A stretch of DNA of 64,000 nucleotides from Streptomyces sp. CG4 (GCF_041080655.1 NZ_CP163525.1:3720001-3784000); one strand, 5' to 3'; counted from the first letter of the stretch, positions 1 through 9,149 are shown. Notes: generated from the sequence alone by a model not told the origin. Numbers and translations are program-made.

Positions 1-708
1 GGTGCCGAGCAGCGCCTCCAGGCTGAGGGCGGCGGCGACGTCGGCGGACTTGTAGAGGGTGTCGAGATCCGCGAGGGCCATGATCAGCATGCCGAGCATG
101 CCGTCGGTGCCGTTGAGCAGGGCGAGGCCCTCCTTCTCGCGCAGCTCGACCGGCTTGATCCCGTGCGCGGCGAGCAGTTCCCCGGCGGGCCGTACGACCC
201 CGTCGGGCCCTTCCGCGTCGCCCTCTCCCATGAGCGCGAGGGCGCAGTGGGACAGCGGGGCCAGATCGCCGGAGCAACCGAGGGAGCCGTACTCGTGCAC
301 GACCGGGGTGATCCCGGCGTTCAGCACGTCCGCCATGGTCTGCGCGACCTCGGGCCGGACACCGGTGTGCCCCGAGCAGACGGTCTTGAGCCGCAGGAAC
401 ATCAGGGCCCGTACGACTTCCCGTTCGACCCTCGGCCCCAGGCCGGCGGCGTGCGAGCGGACGATGTTGCGCTGCAGCTGGGCGCGCAGTTCCTGGCTGA
501 TGTGCCGGGTCGCCAGGGCGCCGAAGCCGGTGGAGACGCCATAGACCGGGTCCGGCTTGGCCGCCAGGGCGTCCACGATCTCCCGGGCCGCCGCGAGAGC
601 CGCGACCGCCTCCGCCGACAGCTCGATGCGAGCACCGCCGCGCGCCACGGCGAGAACGTCGGACGCCGTGACACCGGACGTCCCCACCACCACAGTGTGC
701 ATATCCAT
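1..708 (-). CDS. hutH: Histidine ammonia-lyase, N-terminal part (cut by window edge)
   Basis: Deaminates L-histidine to urocanate, the first step of histidine breakdown in the cytosol. About 236 residues are present; the rest lies before base 1. Visible are the start MDMHTVVVGTSGVTASD, the segment GVSTGFGALATRHIS near residue 57, and the MIO-cofactor loop YGSLGCSGDLAPLS. The cofactor triad at residues 145-147 is Cys-Ser-Gly rather than the more common Ala-Ser-Gly. The start was chosen by the conserved MDMH beginning. No Shine-Dalgarno sequence is visible, and an in-frame ATG lies six codons upstream at 726. Confidence 0.95.
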   Translation of the reverse strand, partial: MDMHTVVVGTSGVTASDVLAVARGGARIELSAEAVAALAAAREIVDALAAKPDPVYGVSTGFGALATRHISQELRAQLQRNIVRSHAAGLGPRVEREVVRALMFLRLKTVCSGHTGVRPEVAQTMADVLNAGITPVVHEYGSLGCSGDLAPLSHCALALMGEGDAEGPDGVVRPAGELLAAHGIKPVELREKEGLALLNGTDGMLGMLIMALADLDTLYKSADVAAALSLEALLGT

Positions 709-812
709 ATTCAGGAGCGTACGCATTGAATGCGGGGATGTCACTAGTGGGAACTGGGGGCAACCCTTACCACCCGGTGTGCTTCGGGTCACGCCCCGCA
801 GCACCACGACCC

Positions 813-1955
813 TCAGGGCAGTCGGCCCCGGAACCGGCGCCGCTCGGCGCGCGAGGGCGAGGGCTCGTCCGCCAGCCGCACGACCGGATCCTCCGGCCCC
901 TCCCGGCCCGCGACCACCGGCCGCCCGGCGCCGAGGGCCTTGGCCCGGTACTGGGCGGCGTCGGCGAGCCGGAACAACCGCCGGGCGTCGCACACCTCCC
1001 CGATCGGGTCCTCGGTCGACGCGACCCCGCACGCCACCCCCTCCCCCAGCTCCAACTCCCCGGCCCTGCGGCACAGTTCGTCGGCGGCCTTGACCACGTC
1101 ATCGGCCGCCGGCCCGACGGCCAGCAGACAGAACTCGTCCCCGCCGAGCCGCGCGACCAGCGCGCCCGGCACCATCGCCCCGCACAGCGACAGCACGGAG
1201 CCGAAGCGCTCCAGCAGCCGGTCGCCGACGGCGTGCCCGAGGGTGTCGTTGACCCGCTTCAGCCCATTGAGATCACAGACGACGAGACTGACGACCGCAC
1301 CCTCCCTGCGGTGCCGCTCGACGGCCTCCTCCAGGCGTACGTCCACGGCGCGGCGGTTGGCGAGCCCGGTGAGGGCGTCGGTGTACGCGAGCCGGCGGGC
1401 CTCCTCCAGCCGCTCGGCCTGCGCAAGCCCGGCGGCGACGACGGCGGCCAGCACGGTGGCGAAGTCGGCGTCGGACCGGTCGAACACCGGGGCCTTGACG
1501 GCGCGGGCGACATACAACTCGCCCCAGGCCCTGCCGTGCAACACGACCGGGGCGACGACACAGCAGCCGCGCCCCCGGCGACGCAGGGCGGCGACCCGTC
1601 GATGGAAGTAGCCGGGGGTGCCGGCGGCGGTCCCCTCGGCGGTCTCCACCCAGGCGTTGGGCCCGCCCCCGCCGGCCCACCGTTCATGCAGGAACTCGGT
1701 GATCTCCGGGAACTGGTGCACCGGGTAGGCCTCGGCCGCGGGGAACTCCTCCTCGTCCGGGCGCCGGTCCCCCACGTTGACGAGGACGCGCAGCCGGCCC
1801 AGCTCCCGCTCCCACACCGACAGCGCGGCGAAGCTGCCGTCCAGCGCCCGGCAGGCGCCGAGTGCGGCGGCCTGCCACGCGTCCCGCGGGGTGCGTGCCG
1901 CGGCCATGCCCTGCGCCAGCGCGACTACGGCCGCGAGCCGCTTGTCCTCACCCAT
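813..1955 (-). CDS. cdgE: GAF-GGDEF diguanylate cyclase, CdgE-like
   Basis: Predicted to make cyclic di-GMP from two GTP, a signal that controls Streptomyces development. The 380-residue soluble protein has a GAF-like sensor (about 25-175), then a GGDEF domain (about 190-365) with LTGLANRR, VVCDLNGLKRVND and an intact RLGGDEF (GGDEF at 271-275). The catalytic signature looks competent. The usual inhibitory I-site (RxxD just upstream of GGDEF) is absent: those positions read about VPGA, so product feedback may be missing. The symbol is from memory of the S. coelicolor GAF-GGDEF gene next to hutH and should be checked. Confidence 0.87.
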   Translation of the reverse strand: MGEDKRLAAVVALAQGMAAARTPRDAWQAAALGACRALDGSFAALSVWERELGRLRVLVNVGDRRPDEEEFPAAEAYPVHQFPEITEFLHERWAGGGGPNAWVETAEGTAAGTPGYFHRRVAALRRRGRGCCVVAPVVLHGRAWGELYVARAVKAPVFDRSDADFATVLAAVVAAGLAQAERLEEARRLAYTDALTGLANRRAVDVRLEEAVERHRREGAVVSLVVCDLNGLKRVNDTLGHAVGDRLLERFGSVLSLCGAMVPGALVARLGGDEFCLLAVGPAADDVVKAADELCRRAGELELGEGVACGVASTEDPIGEVCDARRLFRLADAAQYRAKALGAGRPVVAGREGPEDPVVRLADEPSPSRAERRRFRGRLP

Positions 1956-2094
1956 TACTCCAGGTTAGGGACGATATGGGGTGATGGGGAGATGGGCATG
2001 GCGAACAGGTGGATACGCGCGCGCCCACCAGCTTGAGCAGGCATCTCCGTTGCCAGGCGCAGATTACGTCGGTGGGGAACCGCGATGGCGCCGA

Positions 2095-2889
2095 CTACTC
2101 CCCCGGCCACTGCGGCGTGCGCTTCTCGTTGAATGCCGCCACGCCCTCCGCCCGGTCCGCAGAGAAGGCGACCGTTCGCCAGGCGGCGTCCTCGACCTCC
2201 AGGCCGGCGCGCAGATCGAGCCCGTGCCCCAGCCGCAGCGCCCGCTTGGCGGCCCGGAGTCCGACCGGGGAGTTCGCGGCGATCCCGGCGGCCAGCGCCA
2301 GCGCCTCCTCCCGGTCGCGGCCCTCGTCCACGAGCTGGTCGACCAGCCCCAGTTGGGCCGCCTCCGCCGCCTCCACCCGCCGCGCGGAGAAGATCAGTTC
2401 GGCCGCCCGGGCCGCACCCACGCGCCGGGGCAGCAGCTGCGTACCGCCACCGCCCGGGATCACCCCCACGGACACCTCCGGCAACCCCACCACCGCCGTA
2501 CGGTCGGCCACGATCAGGTCGCAGGACAGGGCCAGTTCGAAACCGCCGCCCAGTGCGAACCCGTGCACCGCCGCGATCGTCGGCATCGGCAGCTCCAGCA
2601 CTCCGGTGTACGCCCCGCGCGTCACCGGCCGCTGCCGCCGAAGGTCCGCGTCACTGAAGGAGTTCCGCTCCTTCAGATCCGCCCCGACGCAGAACGCCCG
2701 CTCATGGGACGAGGTCAGGACCACCACACGCGCCTCCCGGTCGGCGGCCAGCGCCGTGCACGCAGCCACGAGCGATCGGGCCATCTCCGTCGAGACGGCG
2801 TTCATGGCCTTGGGCCGGTCCAGCACCAGCTCCGCGACCGGCCCGTGCCGCCGTACCAGCACGAACTCCCCGAACCGCTCCTCGCTCAT
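2095..2889 (-). CDS. Enoyl-CoA hydratase/isomerase (crotonase family)
   Basis: A 264-residue crotonase-fold enzyme, probably hydrating enoyl-CoA esters. The oxyanion-hole segment AFCVGADLKER is present. Both catalytic glutamates of true hydratases are there, in FALGGGFELALSCD and GLPEVSVGVIPGGGGT. The ATG at 2889 is preferred because GGAGGG lies four bases before it. An in-frame GTG at 2904 lacks a ribosome-binding site. It is transcribed alone, divergently from the Pro/Thr-rich protein gene. The substrate cannot be read from the sequence. Confidence 0.88.
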   Translation of the reverse strand: MSEERFGEFVLVRRHGPVAELVLDRPKAMNAVSTEMARSLVAACTALAADREARVVVLTSSHERAFCVGADLKERNSFSDADLRRQRPVTRGAYTGVLELPMPTIAAVHGFALGGGFELALSCDLIVADRTAVVGLPEVSVGVIPGGGGTQLLPRRVGAARAAELIFSARRVEAAEAAQLGLVDQLVDEGRDREEALALAAGIAANSPVGLRAAKRALRLGHGLDLRAGLEVEDAAWRTVAFSADRAEGVAAFNEKRTPQWPGE

Positions 2890-2906
2890 GACACCCTCCG
2901 TCACGT

Positions 2907-2922
2907 GTTAACGCCGGTTAAC
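2907..2922. promoter_or_regulatory. Possible operator GTTAAC-N4-GTTAAC
   Basis: GTTAACGCCGGTTAAC is both a 10-base direct repeat and an inverted repeat of the self-complementary hexamer GTTAAC. It sits just upstream of the crotonase start, in the divergent gap. Position and symmetry suggest a repressor site, perhaps of TetR type, but no regulator is identified. Confidence 0.35.
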
Positions 2923-3085
2923 GCCCTGTCGGCCCGATCATCGCAGCCGTACCCGAGCTCGGGAAACCCCAGGGGGCTACGCCCGTTCGAGTGACATCCC
3001 ACCCGTCTCACCCCACATCGCCCACAGGACCGCATAGCGTGCGTCCGCCACGGCGCGCCCCGGGCGCGCGGCGGGGAGGGGAACC

Positions 3086-3667
3086 ATGTCACCGATACCT
3101 GCACAGTCCGGTCCGGACGATCCGGAAGGCGGCGCATCCGGCGTACGGCGCGGACGTCACCGCAAGCCGCGCCCGCGCAAGGTGCTGCTCGCCGCGGGCG
3201 GTCTCGCCCTGGCCGCGGGGGTGCTCAGCCTGGTCCGGGTCACACCGGATCCGGGCGCCGGCTCCCCGGGCACGGCGGAGGCCGAGCCCCGCCTGGGCAC
3301 GAGCACGAGCGACGGCGGCACGGACCACGCGGCGAACACCGCCGGCACGGCCGCCACCGCCCCGACCGCACTGTCCTCGGCGACGTCGGCCATGGGCGGC
3401 AGAAGCCTCGCGCCCACGACCGGCACGCGACCGAGGAAACCGCCCGCACCATCCGCCGGGACCACTACGCCGCCCCCGACCACGCTCCCGTCCGGGCCGC
3501 CCGCCACGACCCCACACTCCCCGGAGCCGACATCCGCCCCGCCGACGCCCCGGCCCACGCCGACGACCCCGGCGCCCAGCCACAGCACGACGCCCCCCGG
3601 TCCGGGCGGGTTGTGCGTACCGATGCTCGGCATCTGCGTGAGCCTGCGCGACGGCACCAGCCACTAG
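3086..3667 (+). CDS. Pro/Thr/Ala-rich membrane-anchored protein
   Basis: A 193-residue protein of unknown function. A basic N-terminus (RRGRHRKPRPRK, about 22-33) is followed by one hydrophobic segment (VLLAAGGLALAAGVLSLV) that should act as a membrane anchor or uncleaved signal. The rest is a low-complexity Pro/Thr/Ala/Ser stretch typical of wall-spanning stalks. It ends in a short non-repetitive tail with two cysteines (GGLCVPMLGICVSLRDG), possibly a disulfide loop. GGGGAGGGGAA precedes the ATG. It runs convergently into cya. Confidence 0.7.
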   Translation: MSPIPAQSGPDDPEGGASGVRRGRHRKPRPRKVLLAAGGLALAAGVLSLVRVTPDPGAGSPGTAEAEPRLGTSTSDGGTDHAANTAGTAATAPTALSSATSAMGGRSLAPTTGTRPRKPPAPSAGTTTPPPTTLPSGPPATTPHSPEPTSAPPTPRPTPTTPAPSHSTTPPGPGGLCVPMLGICVSLRDGTSH

Positions 3668-3679
3668 GAGCCGACCAGA

Positions 3680-4825
3680 CTACGACTGCCCCTCACGGCG
3701 GTTCAGCAGCCAGGGCTCGACCACACCGAGCCCGCGCACCGGCCGCTGCCACATCGGCTGGAGCGCGAAGCGGTACACCGGCGGCTCCTCGCCCTCCTTC
3801 TCGGCGGCCGCGGCGGCCTCGGCCGCCTCCGCCTCGGAGACGGGCGCCTCACCGCTGCGGATCAGCTCCTCGGCGAAGGCGCTGTCCACCAGCACGGCGT
3901 CCCGGGGCGCTATGGACGTCAGCCGGGAGGCCAGGTTCACGGTCGTACCGAACACATCACCCATACGAGTGGTGACCGTGCCGAACGCCATGCCGACCCG
4001 CAGCTCCGGCATCGTCTCGTCGTTCGCCAGGGTCTCGACGAGTCGCATCGCGATGTCCGCGGCCGTACCGGCGTCGTCCGCCGCGTACAGCACCTCGTCG
4101 CCGAGGGTCTTGATGAGCCGCCCGCCACGCGCGGCCACCAGATCCGCCGCGGTGGTCTCGAAGGCCTCGACCAGCTCGCCGAGCTCCTCCTCCTCCATCC
4201 GGCGGGTCAACCGCGTGAACCCCACCAGATCGGCGAAGCCGACGGCGAGCCGCCGGTCGACCATCTCCTCGTCGTCGGCCGACTGCACGACCCGCCCGGC
4301 CGAGGCGGCGAGCTGCCGCCGCCACACATAGACCAGGAACTCCTCCAGCTCGGGCAGGAGCAGCTCGACGATCGGGTACGTCACCTCCGTGCGGGTCATG
4401 CCGGGCTCGGGCGGCTCGGTCAGGCCCTCCAGGAAGGAATCCATCTGCCACTCGGCCAACCGGGCGGTGGTCTGCCCCGTGGACCGGGCCACCTGCACCG
4501 CCATGGCCTCGCTGAGCAGCCCCGCCTCGACCAGACCGGCGAGCCGGCGCAGGGCGAGCACATCGGCCTCCGTCAGCGCCTTGGCCTGCCCGATGTCGGC
4601 GAACCCCATGGCCCGCCAGAACCGTGACGCCAGCTCCATGGAGACACCGGCGCTACGGGCCGCCTGGAACGGGGTGTAGCGGCGCTCGGCGCCCAGGATG
4701 AGCTGTTCGAGGCGCAGGGCCAGCGGGTCCTCACCGGGATCGGCGGCATGGGCGTTCCCCCCGTCCTGGGGAGGGTCCACCCGGCCGTCCGCGTCCGCGC
4801 CGGAGCCCGTGTCGTCGACGGTCAC
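3680..4825 (-). CDS. cya: Class III adenylate cyclase
   Basis: Makes cAMP from ATP; matches the cytosolic adenylate cyclase of Streptomyces. The 381-residue protein has an N-terminal helical part (about 35-170) and a C-terminal cyclase domain (about 190-365). The metal-binding aspartates are in VGFADLVGFTRL (D199) and TLGDEVLYAA (D243). The transition-state Asn and Arg are in VNLASRL (about N297, R301). No membrane segment is seen. An Ala/Glu-rich insert near 333-348 looks like a linker. The GTG start has GGAAGGGC upstream. Confidence 0.93.
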   Translation of the reverse strand: MTVDDTGSGADADGRVDPPQDGGNAHAADPGEDPLALRLEQLILGAERRYTPFQAARSAGVSMELASRFWRAMGFADIGQAKALTEADVLALRRLAGLVEAGLLSEAMAVQVARSTGQTTARLAEWQMDSFLEGLTEPPEPGMTRTEVTYPIVELLLPELEEFLVYVWRRQLAASAGRVVQSADDEEMVDRRLAVGFADLVGFTRLTRRMEEEELGELVEAFETTAADLVAARGGRLIKTLGDEVLYAADDAGTAADIAMRLVETLANDETMPELRVGMAFGTVTTRMGDVFGTTVNLASRLTSIAPRDAVLVDSAFAEELIRSGEAPVSEAEAAEAAAAAEKEGEEPPVYRFALQPMWQRPVRGLGVVEPWLLNRREGQS

Positions 4826-5401
4826 GCCTGCTGCCCTTCCGATCTGCCGCGGTCAGGTATCGACCGGCCTCAACTCTACGGCAGGTGTGCGCCAGCTCAC
4901 TCCGTTGGGTTCGGCCGACGACACGCTCCCCGGTGCCGGGCGCGCACACCGCCGTTGCCGCTGGCCACCCCGGGGGCTGCCGCCCCCAGACCCCCGCATC
5001 GGGCCATGCCCGGGGACGCCTCCGCCATCGCCGAGCGAGGGCCCACGGTGGCCGGTCGCGCAGTTCCCCGCGCCCCTTGGGGAGCTGCAGTGCCGTCGAC
5101 CGCAAGGCACCGCAGCCACCCACGGCGGGAAGACGGATCGACGCGCCCCGACGGCGATGGCGCGGCGGCCGCGCACGGCGGGAAGGGGACGTGTCGGGGG
5201 GTGTCCGCCCGCAGCGGTTGGCGCGTCAACACAGGGCCCTGGACAGCCAACCGATTCCGCGCCGTTCCGAGGACGGACACCCCCCGGCGCGGCCCCGACC
5301 CCAAACCCCGCACTGGGCGCTACACGCACCCCCACCCACCCGCAGCGGCGCCGCAGGCATCCACACACCCGCCGCAGCGACACGACGACGCCCCCGCCCC
5401 C
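4826..5401. other. Intergenic stretch without a gene
   Basis: About 576 bases between the cya start and the birA end (both genes on the minus strand). Open frames here have neither sensible composition nor a ribosome-binding site. The stretch carries the cya promoter region and one copy of a dispersed Streptomyces repeat. Confidence 0.6.
5056..5077 (-). repeat. Dispersed intergenic repeat, copy 1
   Basis: These 22 bases are the exact reverse complement of 12336-12357 (core GGGGCGCGGGGAACTGCGCG). Shorter relatives lie near 28785 and 34868. All copies are intergenic. Confidence 0.75.
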
Positions 5402-6307
5402 TCACGCAGGCCGCAGATGGACGATGTCCCCCGCCCCCACAGGCTCCTGCACCCCCTCCTCCGTCGCGATGACCAGGCGCCCGTCCCCGTCGACCGCCAC
5501 AGCCTCGCCCACGATCGCCCGCTCCCCAGGCAGCTCGGCCCGCACAGCGCGCCCCAGCGTCGCGCACCCGGCCGCGTACGTCTCCTGCAGACCGCAGGCC
5601 ACCGGGTCACCTGCCACCGCCCGCCACCGCCCGTACCACTCCTCCAGCGCCCGCAGCACGGCCCGCAGCAACGGATCCCGGTCCGTCTCCACCGCCCCGG
5701 CCAGCGCCAGCGAACCCGCCTGGGGCACCGGCAGCTCGTCCGCCCGCAGCGTGACGTTGATGCCGACGCCGATGACCACGCCGTCCTCCCCGGCGCGTTC
5801 CGCGAGAATCCCGCCGGCCTTGCGCTCCTCGCCCCCGACCGTCACGAGCAGATCGTTCGGCCACTTCAGGGCCGTGTCGACGCCCGCCGCCCGGGACAGC
5901 CCGGTCGCCACGGCGACCCCGGTGAGCAGCGGCAGCCAGCCCCAGCGGGCCACCGGCACCTCGGCGGGCCGCAGCAGCACGGAGAAGAAGAGCCCCGAGC
6001 GCGGCGGCGCCGTCCACCGCCGGTCCAGCCGCCCCTTGCCCGCGGTCTGCTCCTCGGCCACCAGCACGACCCCCTCGTCGGCCTCGCCGGCCTGACCGGC
6101 GACGGCCCGGGCGGCCAGGTCGGAGTTGGTGGAGCCGGTGCGCTGCACCACGTCCACCGCCCGGTACAGACTTCCTTCGCGGATCAGCGCACGCCGCAGC
6201 GCCGCGGCGTTCAGGGGCGGACGATCCAGATCGGACCAGCGACTCTCACCCTGGGGGTCGCCCCGGCGGTCGCCCCGGCCGTCATCTGATGCATTGTTCG
6301 GCGTCAT
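5402..6307 (-). CDS. birA: Biotin-[acetyl-CoA-carboxylase] ligase
   Basis: Attaches biotin to the carrier lysine of acyl-CoA carboxylase, here most likely AccA2 encoded 4 kb away. The 301-residue protein has RTGSTNSDLAAR near residue 50, the biotinoyl-AMP loop GKGRLDRRW and LKWPNDLLV. It has no N-terminal helix-turn-helix, so it should be a ligase only and not a repressor. The ATG at 6307 starts MTPNNASDDG; upstream in-frame codons give unrelated sequence. It is divergent from pccB across a 110-base gap. Confidence 0.92.
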   Translation of the reverse strand: MTPNNASDDGRGDRRGDPQGESRWSDLDRPPLNAAALRRALIREGSLYRAVDVVQRTGSTNSDLAARAVAGQAGEADEGVVLVAEEQTAGKGRLDRRWTAPPRSGLFFSVLLRPAEVPVARWGWLPLLTGVAVATGLSRAAGVDTALKWPNDLLVTVGGEERKAGGILAERAGEDGVVIGVGINVTLRADELPVPQAGSLALAGAVETDRDPLLRAVLRALEEWYGRWRAVAGDPVACGLQETYAAGCATLGRAVRAELPGERAIVGEAVAVDGDGRLVIATEEGVQEPVGAGDIVHLRPA

Positions 6308-6417
6308 GCAAGTCACCCTAGGTGTGGGAAACGCCGCACTGCCGACCCGAAGCCCCAGCACTACTCTACGGATGAGTAACCGTCCCCCCTTTTGAGCAGG
6401 CAGGGAGCCGCATCCCG

Positions 6418-8010
6418 ATGTCCGAGCCGGAAGAGATCGACATTCACACCACCGCGGGCAAGCTCGCGGACCTGCAGCGCCGTATCCACGAGGCGACGCA
6501 CGCCGGCTCGGAACGCGCCGTCGAAAAGCAGCACGCCAAGGGCAAGCTGACGGCCCGTGAGCGCATCGAGCTCCTCCTCGACGAGGGTTCCTTCGTCGAG
6601 CTGGACGAGTTCGCCCGGCACCGCTCCACCAACTTCGGGCTGGAGAAGAACCGCCCGTACGGCGACGGCGTCGTCACCGGCTACGGCACGGTCGACGGCC
6701 GCCCGGTCGCCGTCTTCTCGCAGGACTTCACCGTCTTCGGCGGCGCCCTCGGCGAGGTCTACGGCCAGAAGATCGTCAAGGTCATGGACTTCGCGCTGAA
6801 GACCGGCTGCCCGGTCATCGGCATCAACGACTCCGGCGGCGCCCGCATCCAGGAGGGAGTCGCCTCCCTCGGCGCCTACGGCGAGATCTTCCGCCGCAAC
6901 ACCCACGCCTCCGGTGTGATCCCGCAGATCAGCCTGGTCGTCGGTCCCTGCGCGGGCGGCGCGGTGTACTCCCCCGCGATCACCGACTTCACGGTCATGG
7001 TCGACCAGACCTCGCACATGTTCATCACCGGCCCGGACGTCATCAAGACCGTCACCGGCGAGGACGTCGGCTTCGAGGAGCTGGGCGGCGCCCGCACCCA
7101 CAACGCCACCTCCGGCGTGGCGCACCACATGGCGGGCGACGAGAAGGACGCCATCGAATACGTCAAGCAGCTCCTCTCCTACCTGCCGTCCAACAACCTC
7201 TCCGAACCCCCGGTCTTCCCGGAGGAGTCGGACCTCGCCGTCAGCGCCGAGGACCTGGAGCTGGACACCCTGGTCCCGGACAGCGCGAACCAGCCGTACG
7301 ACATCCGCACGGTGCTCGAACACGTCCTGGACGACGCCGAGTTCTTCGAAACCCAGTCGCTGTTCGCGCCGAACATCGTCACCGGCTTCGGCCGGGTCGA
7401 GGGCCACCCCGTCGGCATCGTCGCCAACCAGCCGATGCAGTTCGCCGGCTGCCTGGACATCGACGCGTCCGAGAAGGGCGCCCGCTTCGTGCGCACCTGC
7501 GACGCCTTCAACATCCCGGTGCTGACGTTCGTCGACGTACCCGGGTTCCTCCCCGGCGTCGACCAGGAGCACACCGGCATCATCCGCCGCGGCGCCAAGC
7601 TGATCTACGCCTACGCGGAGGCGACGGTCCCCCTCATCACGGTGATCACCCGCAAGGCCTTCGGCGGGGCGTACGACGTCATGGGCTCCAAGCATCTGGG
7701 CGCCGACCTCAACCTGGCCTGGCCGACCGCCCAGATCGCCGTCATGGGCGCCCAGGGCGCGGTCAACATCCTGCACCGCCGCACCATCGCCGAGGCGGAG
7801 TCCGCCGGAAACGGCGCGGACACCCGGGCCCGGCTGATCCAGGAGTACGAGGACACCCTCCTCAACCCCTACATCGCGGCCGAGCGCGGCTACATCGACG
7901 CGGTGATCATGCCGTCCGACACTCGCGCCCACATCGTCCGCGGCCTGCGTCAGCTGCGCACGAAGCGGGAATCCCTGCCTCCGAAGAAGCACGGCAACAT
8001 CCCCCTCTAG
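6418..8010 (+). CDS. pccB: Propionyl-CoA carboxylase beta chain (carboxyltransferase)
   Basis: Transfers carboxyl from biotin to propionyl-CoA to give methylmalonyl-CoA, a polyketide and odd-chain precursor. At 530 residues it has the family length, with two crotonase-fold halves: GINDSGGARIQEGVASLGAY and VDVPGFLPGVDQEH, then FGGAYDVMGSKHLG. The Asp at residue 420 in GAYDVM matches the position known to set acyl-CoA choice (Asp in PccB, Ile in the AccB paralogue), which supports a propionyl-CoA preference. It starts an operon with pccE and works with the biotinylated alpha chain AccA2. Confidence 0.95.
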   Translation: MSEPEEIDIHTTAGKLADLQRRIHEATHAGSERAVEKQHAKGKLTARERIELLLDEGSFVELDEFARHRSTNFGLEKNRPYGDGVVTGYGTVDGRPVAVFSQDFTVFGGALGEVYGQKIVKVMDFALKTGCPVIGINDSGGARIQEGVASLGAYGEIFRRNTHASGVIPQISLVVGPCAGGAVYSPAITDFTVMVDQTSHMFITGPDVIKTVTGEDVGFEELGGARTHNATSGVAHHMAGDEKDAIEYVKQLLSYLPSNNLSEPPVFPEESDLAVSAEDLELDTLVPDSANQPYDIRTVLEHVLDDAEFFETQSLFAPNIVTGFGRVEGHPVGIVANQPMQFAGCLDIDASEKGARFVRTCDAFNIPVLTFVDVPGFLPGVDQEHTGIIRRGAKLIYAYAEATVPLITVITRKAFGGAYDVMGSKHLGADLNLAWPTAQIAVMGAQGAVNILHRRTIAEAESAGNGADTRARLIQEYEDTLLNPYIAAERGYIDAVIMPSDTRAHIVRGLRQLRTKRESLPPKKHGNIPL

Positions 8011-8043
8011 TCCCCTCCAAGCCGTGCTGCCCCTGGGAGCGTC

Positions 8044-8253
8044 ATGAACATCAAGGTCGTACGAGGCAACCCGACCCCCGAGGAGCTGGCCGCCGCCCTG
8101 GCGGTGGTCCGCGCCCGCGCCGCGGCGGCAGCGGCAACGCCGTCCGGCGCGGAGCCCCCGCGGGACGCGTGGTCCGACCCGTCCCGGATCGCGTCGGCCC
8201 ACCTGCCCAAGCCCGGTCCGACGTCCTGGACCCGCACGTACTGGCCGAGCTAG
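8044..8253 (+). CDS. pccE: Acyl-CoA carboxylase epsilon subunit
   Basis: A 69-residue protein of the small actinobacterial epsilon family, which bridges and activates the alpha-beta carboxylase complex. Visible are IKVVRGNPTPEELAAALAVV at the N-terminus and the conserved Trp-rich ending (DAWSDPSR, then SWTRTYWPS). It begins 33 bases after pccB, preceded by GGGAG. Confidence 0.9.
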   Translation: MNIKVVRGNPTPEELAAALAVVRARAAAAAATPSGAEPPRDAWSDPSRIASAHLPKPGPTSWTRTYWPS

Positions 8254-8326
8254 CAGGACAACACGGGGCGCCAATTGAGTACCGCTACTCAGGCGCCCAC
8301 CCCCCACCGGGCCGCACGCTGGATGG

Positions 8327-8455
8327 ATGCTGTGGTCAGACCCGGACGACGAGCCGCCGAAGGACCTGCGCGAAGCGCAGGACATGCTTCGGCGGCTCGG
8401 CCTCTTCATGGCCGTGGCGATGATCCTGACGATGCTGGTGATCGGCCTGAGGTGA
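8327..8455 (+). CDS. Small membrane protein, 42 residues
   Basis: Reads MLWSDPDDEPPKDLREAQD, then MLRRLGLFMAV, then a hydrophobic tail ending LTMLVIGLR. An acidic, Pro-containing N-terminus is followed by one transmembrane helix (about 25-41). I recall similar small proteins in this position between pccE and maf in other Streptomyces. The ribosome-binding site is weak (a GG-rich run just before the ATG). Function is unknown. Confidence 0.65.
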   Translation: MLWSDPDDEPPKDLREAQDMLRRLGLFMAVAMILTMLVIGLR

Positions 8456-8486
8456 GCCGGCAGGCAGCCGTGGCTAACCTGACCGC

Positions 8487-9104
8487 ATGACTGCAACGCA
8501 CCGCCGCCGCCTGATCCTCGCCTCCGCCTCCCCCGCCCGCCTGGGCCTCCTGAGGCAGGCCGGCCTCTCACCGGAGGTGATCGTGAGCGGGGTCGACGAG
8601 GACGCCCTCACCGCACCCACCCCGGCGGAGCTGGCGCTCGCGCTGGCCGAGGCGAAGGCCTCGGTCGTGGCGGCGAAGCCGGAGGTGCAGGGCGCCCTGG
8701 TGATCGGCTGTGACTCGGTGCTGGAGCTGGACGGCCAGGCCCTCGGCAAGCCCGCCGACGCCGAGGAGGCGACCGCCCGCTGGAAGGCGATGCGCGGCCG
8801 GGCCGGAACCCTCCAGACGGGCCACTGCATCTGGGACACGGCGGCCAAGCGCTACGTCTCCGGGACCGCCTCGACCGTCGTCCACTTCGGCGAGCCGACG
8901 GACGAGGAGATCGCCGCGTACGTCGCCTCCGGCGAACCGCTCTACGTCGCCGGGGCCTTCACCCTGGACGGCCTTTCGGCGCCGTTCATCAAGGGCATCG
9001 ACGGCGACCACGGCAATGTGATCGGCATCAGCCTGCCCCTGGTGCGCAAGCTGCTGGCCGAACTGGGCATCGGCATCACGGAGTTGTGGTCGCCGGCCGA
9101 ATGA
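8487..9104 (+). CDS. maf: Maf-family nucleoside triphosphate pyrophosphatase
   Basis: A house-cleaning enzyme that hydrolyses non-canonical or excess nucleoside triphosphates to monophosphates; the family is linked to septum control. The 205-residue protein has the N-terminal signature RRLILASASPARLGLLRQAG, IGCDSVLELDGQALGKP and the C-terminal IKGIDGDHGNVIGISLPLV. It starts 31 bases after the small membrane protein, on the same strand as pccB and pccE. Confidence 0.92.
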   Translation: MTATHRRRLILASASPARLGLLRQAGLSPEVIVSGVDEDALTAPTPAELALALAEAKASVVAAKPEVQGALVIGCDSVLELDGQALGKPADAEEATARWKAMRGRAGTLQTGHCIWDTAAKRYVSGTASTVVHFGEPTDEEIAAYVASGEPLYVAGAFTLDGLSAPFIKGIDGDHGNVIGISLPLVRKLLAELGIGITELWSPAE

Positions 9105-9149
9105 GCTGACCGGACACGGAGCCCCGCGCCCCCTCGCCCCCGCCCGTAC

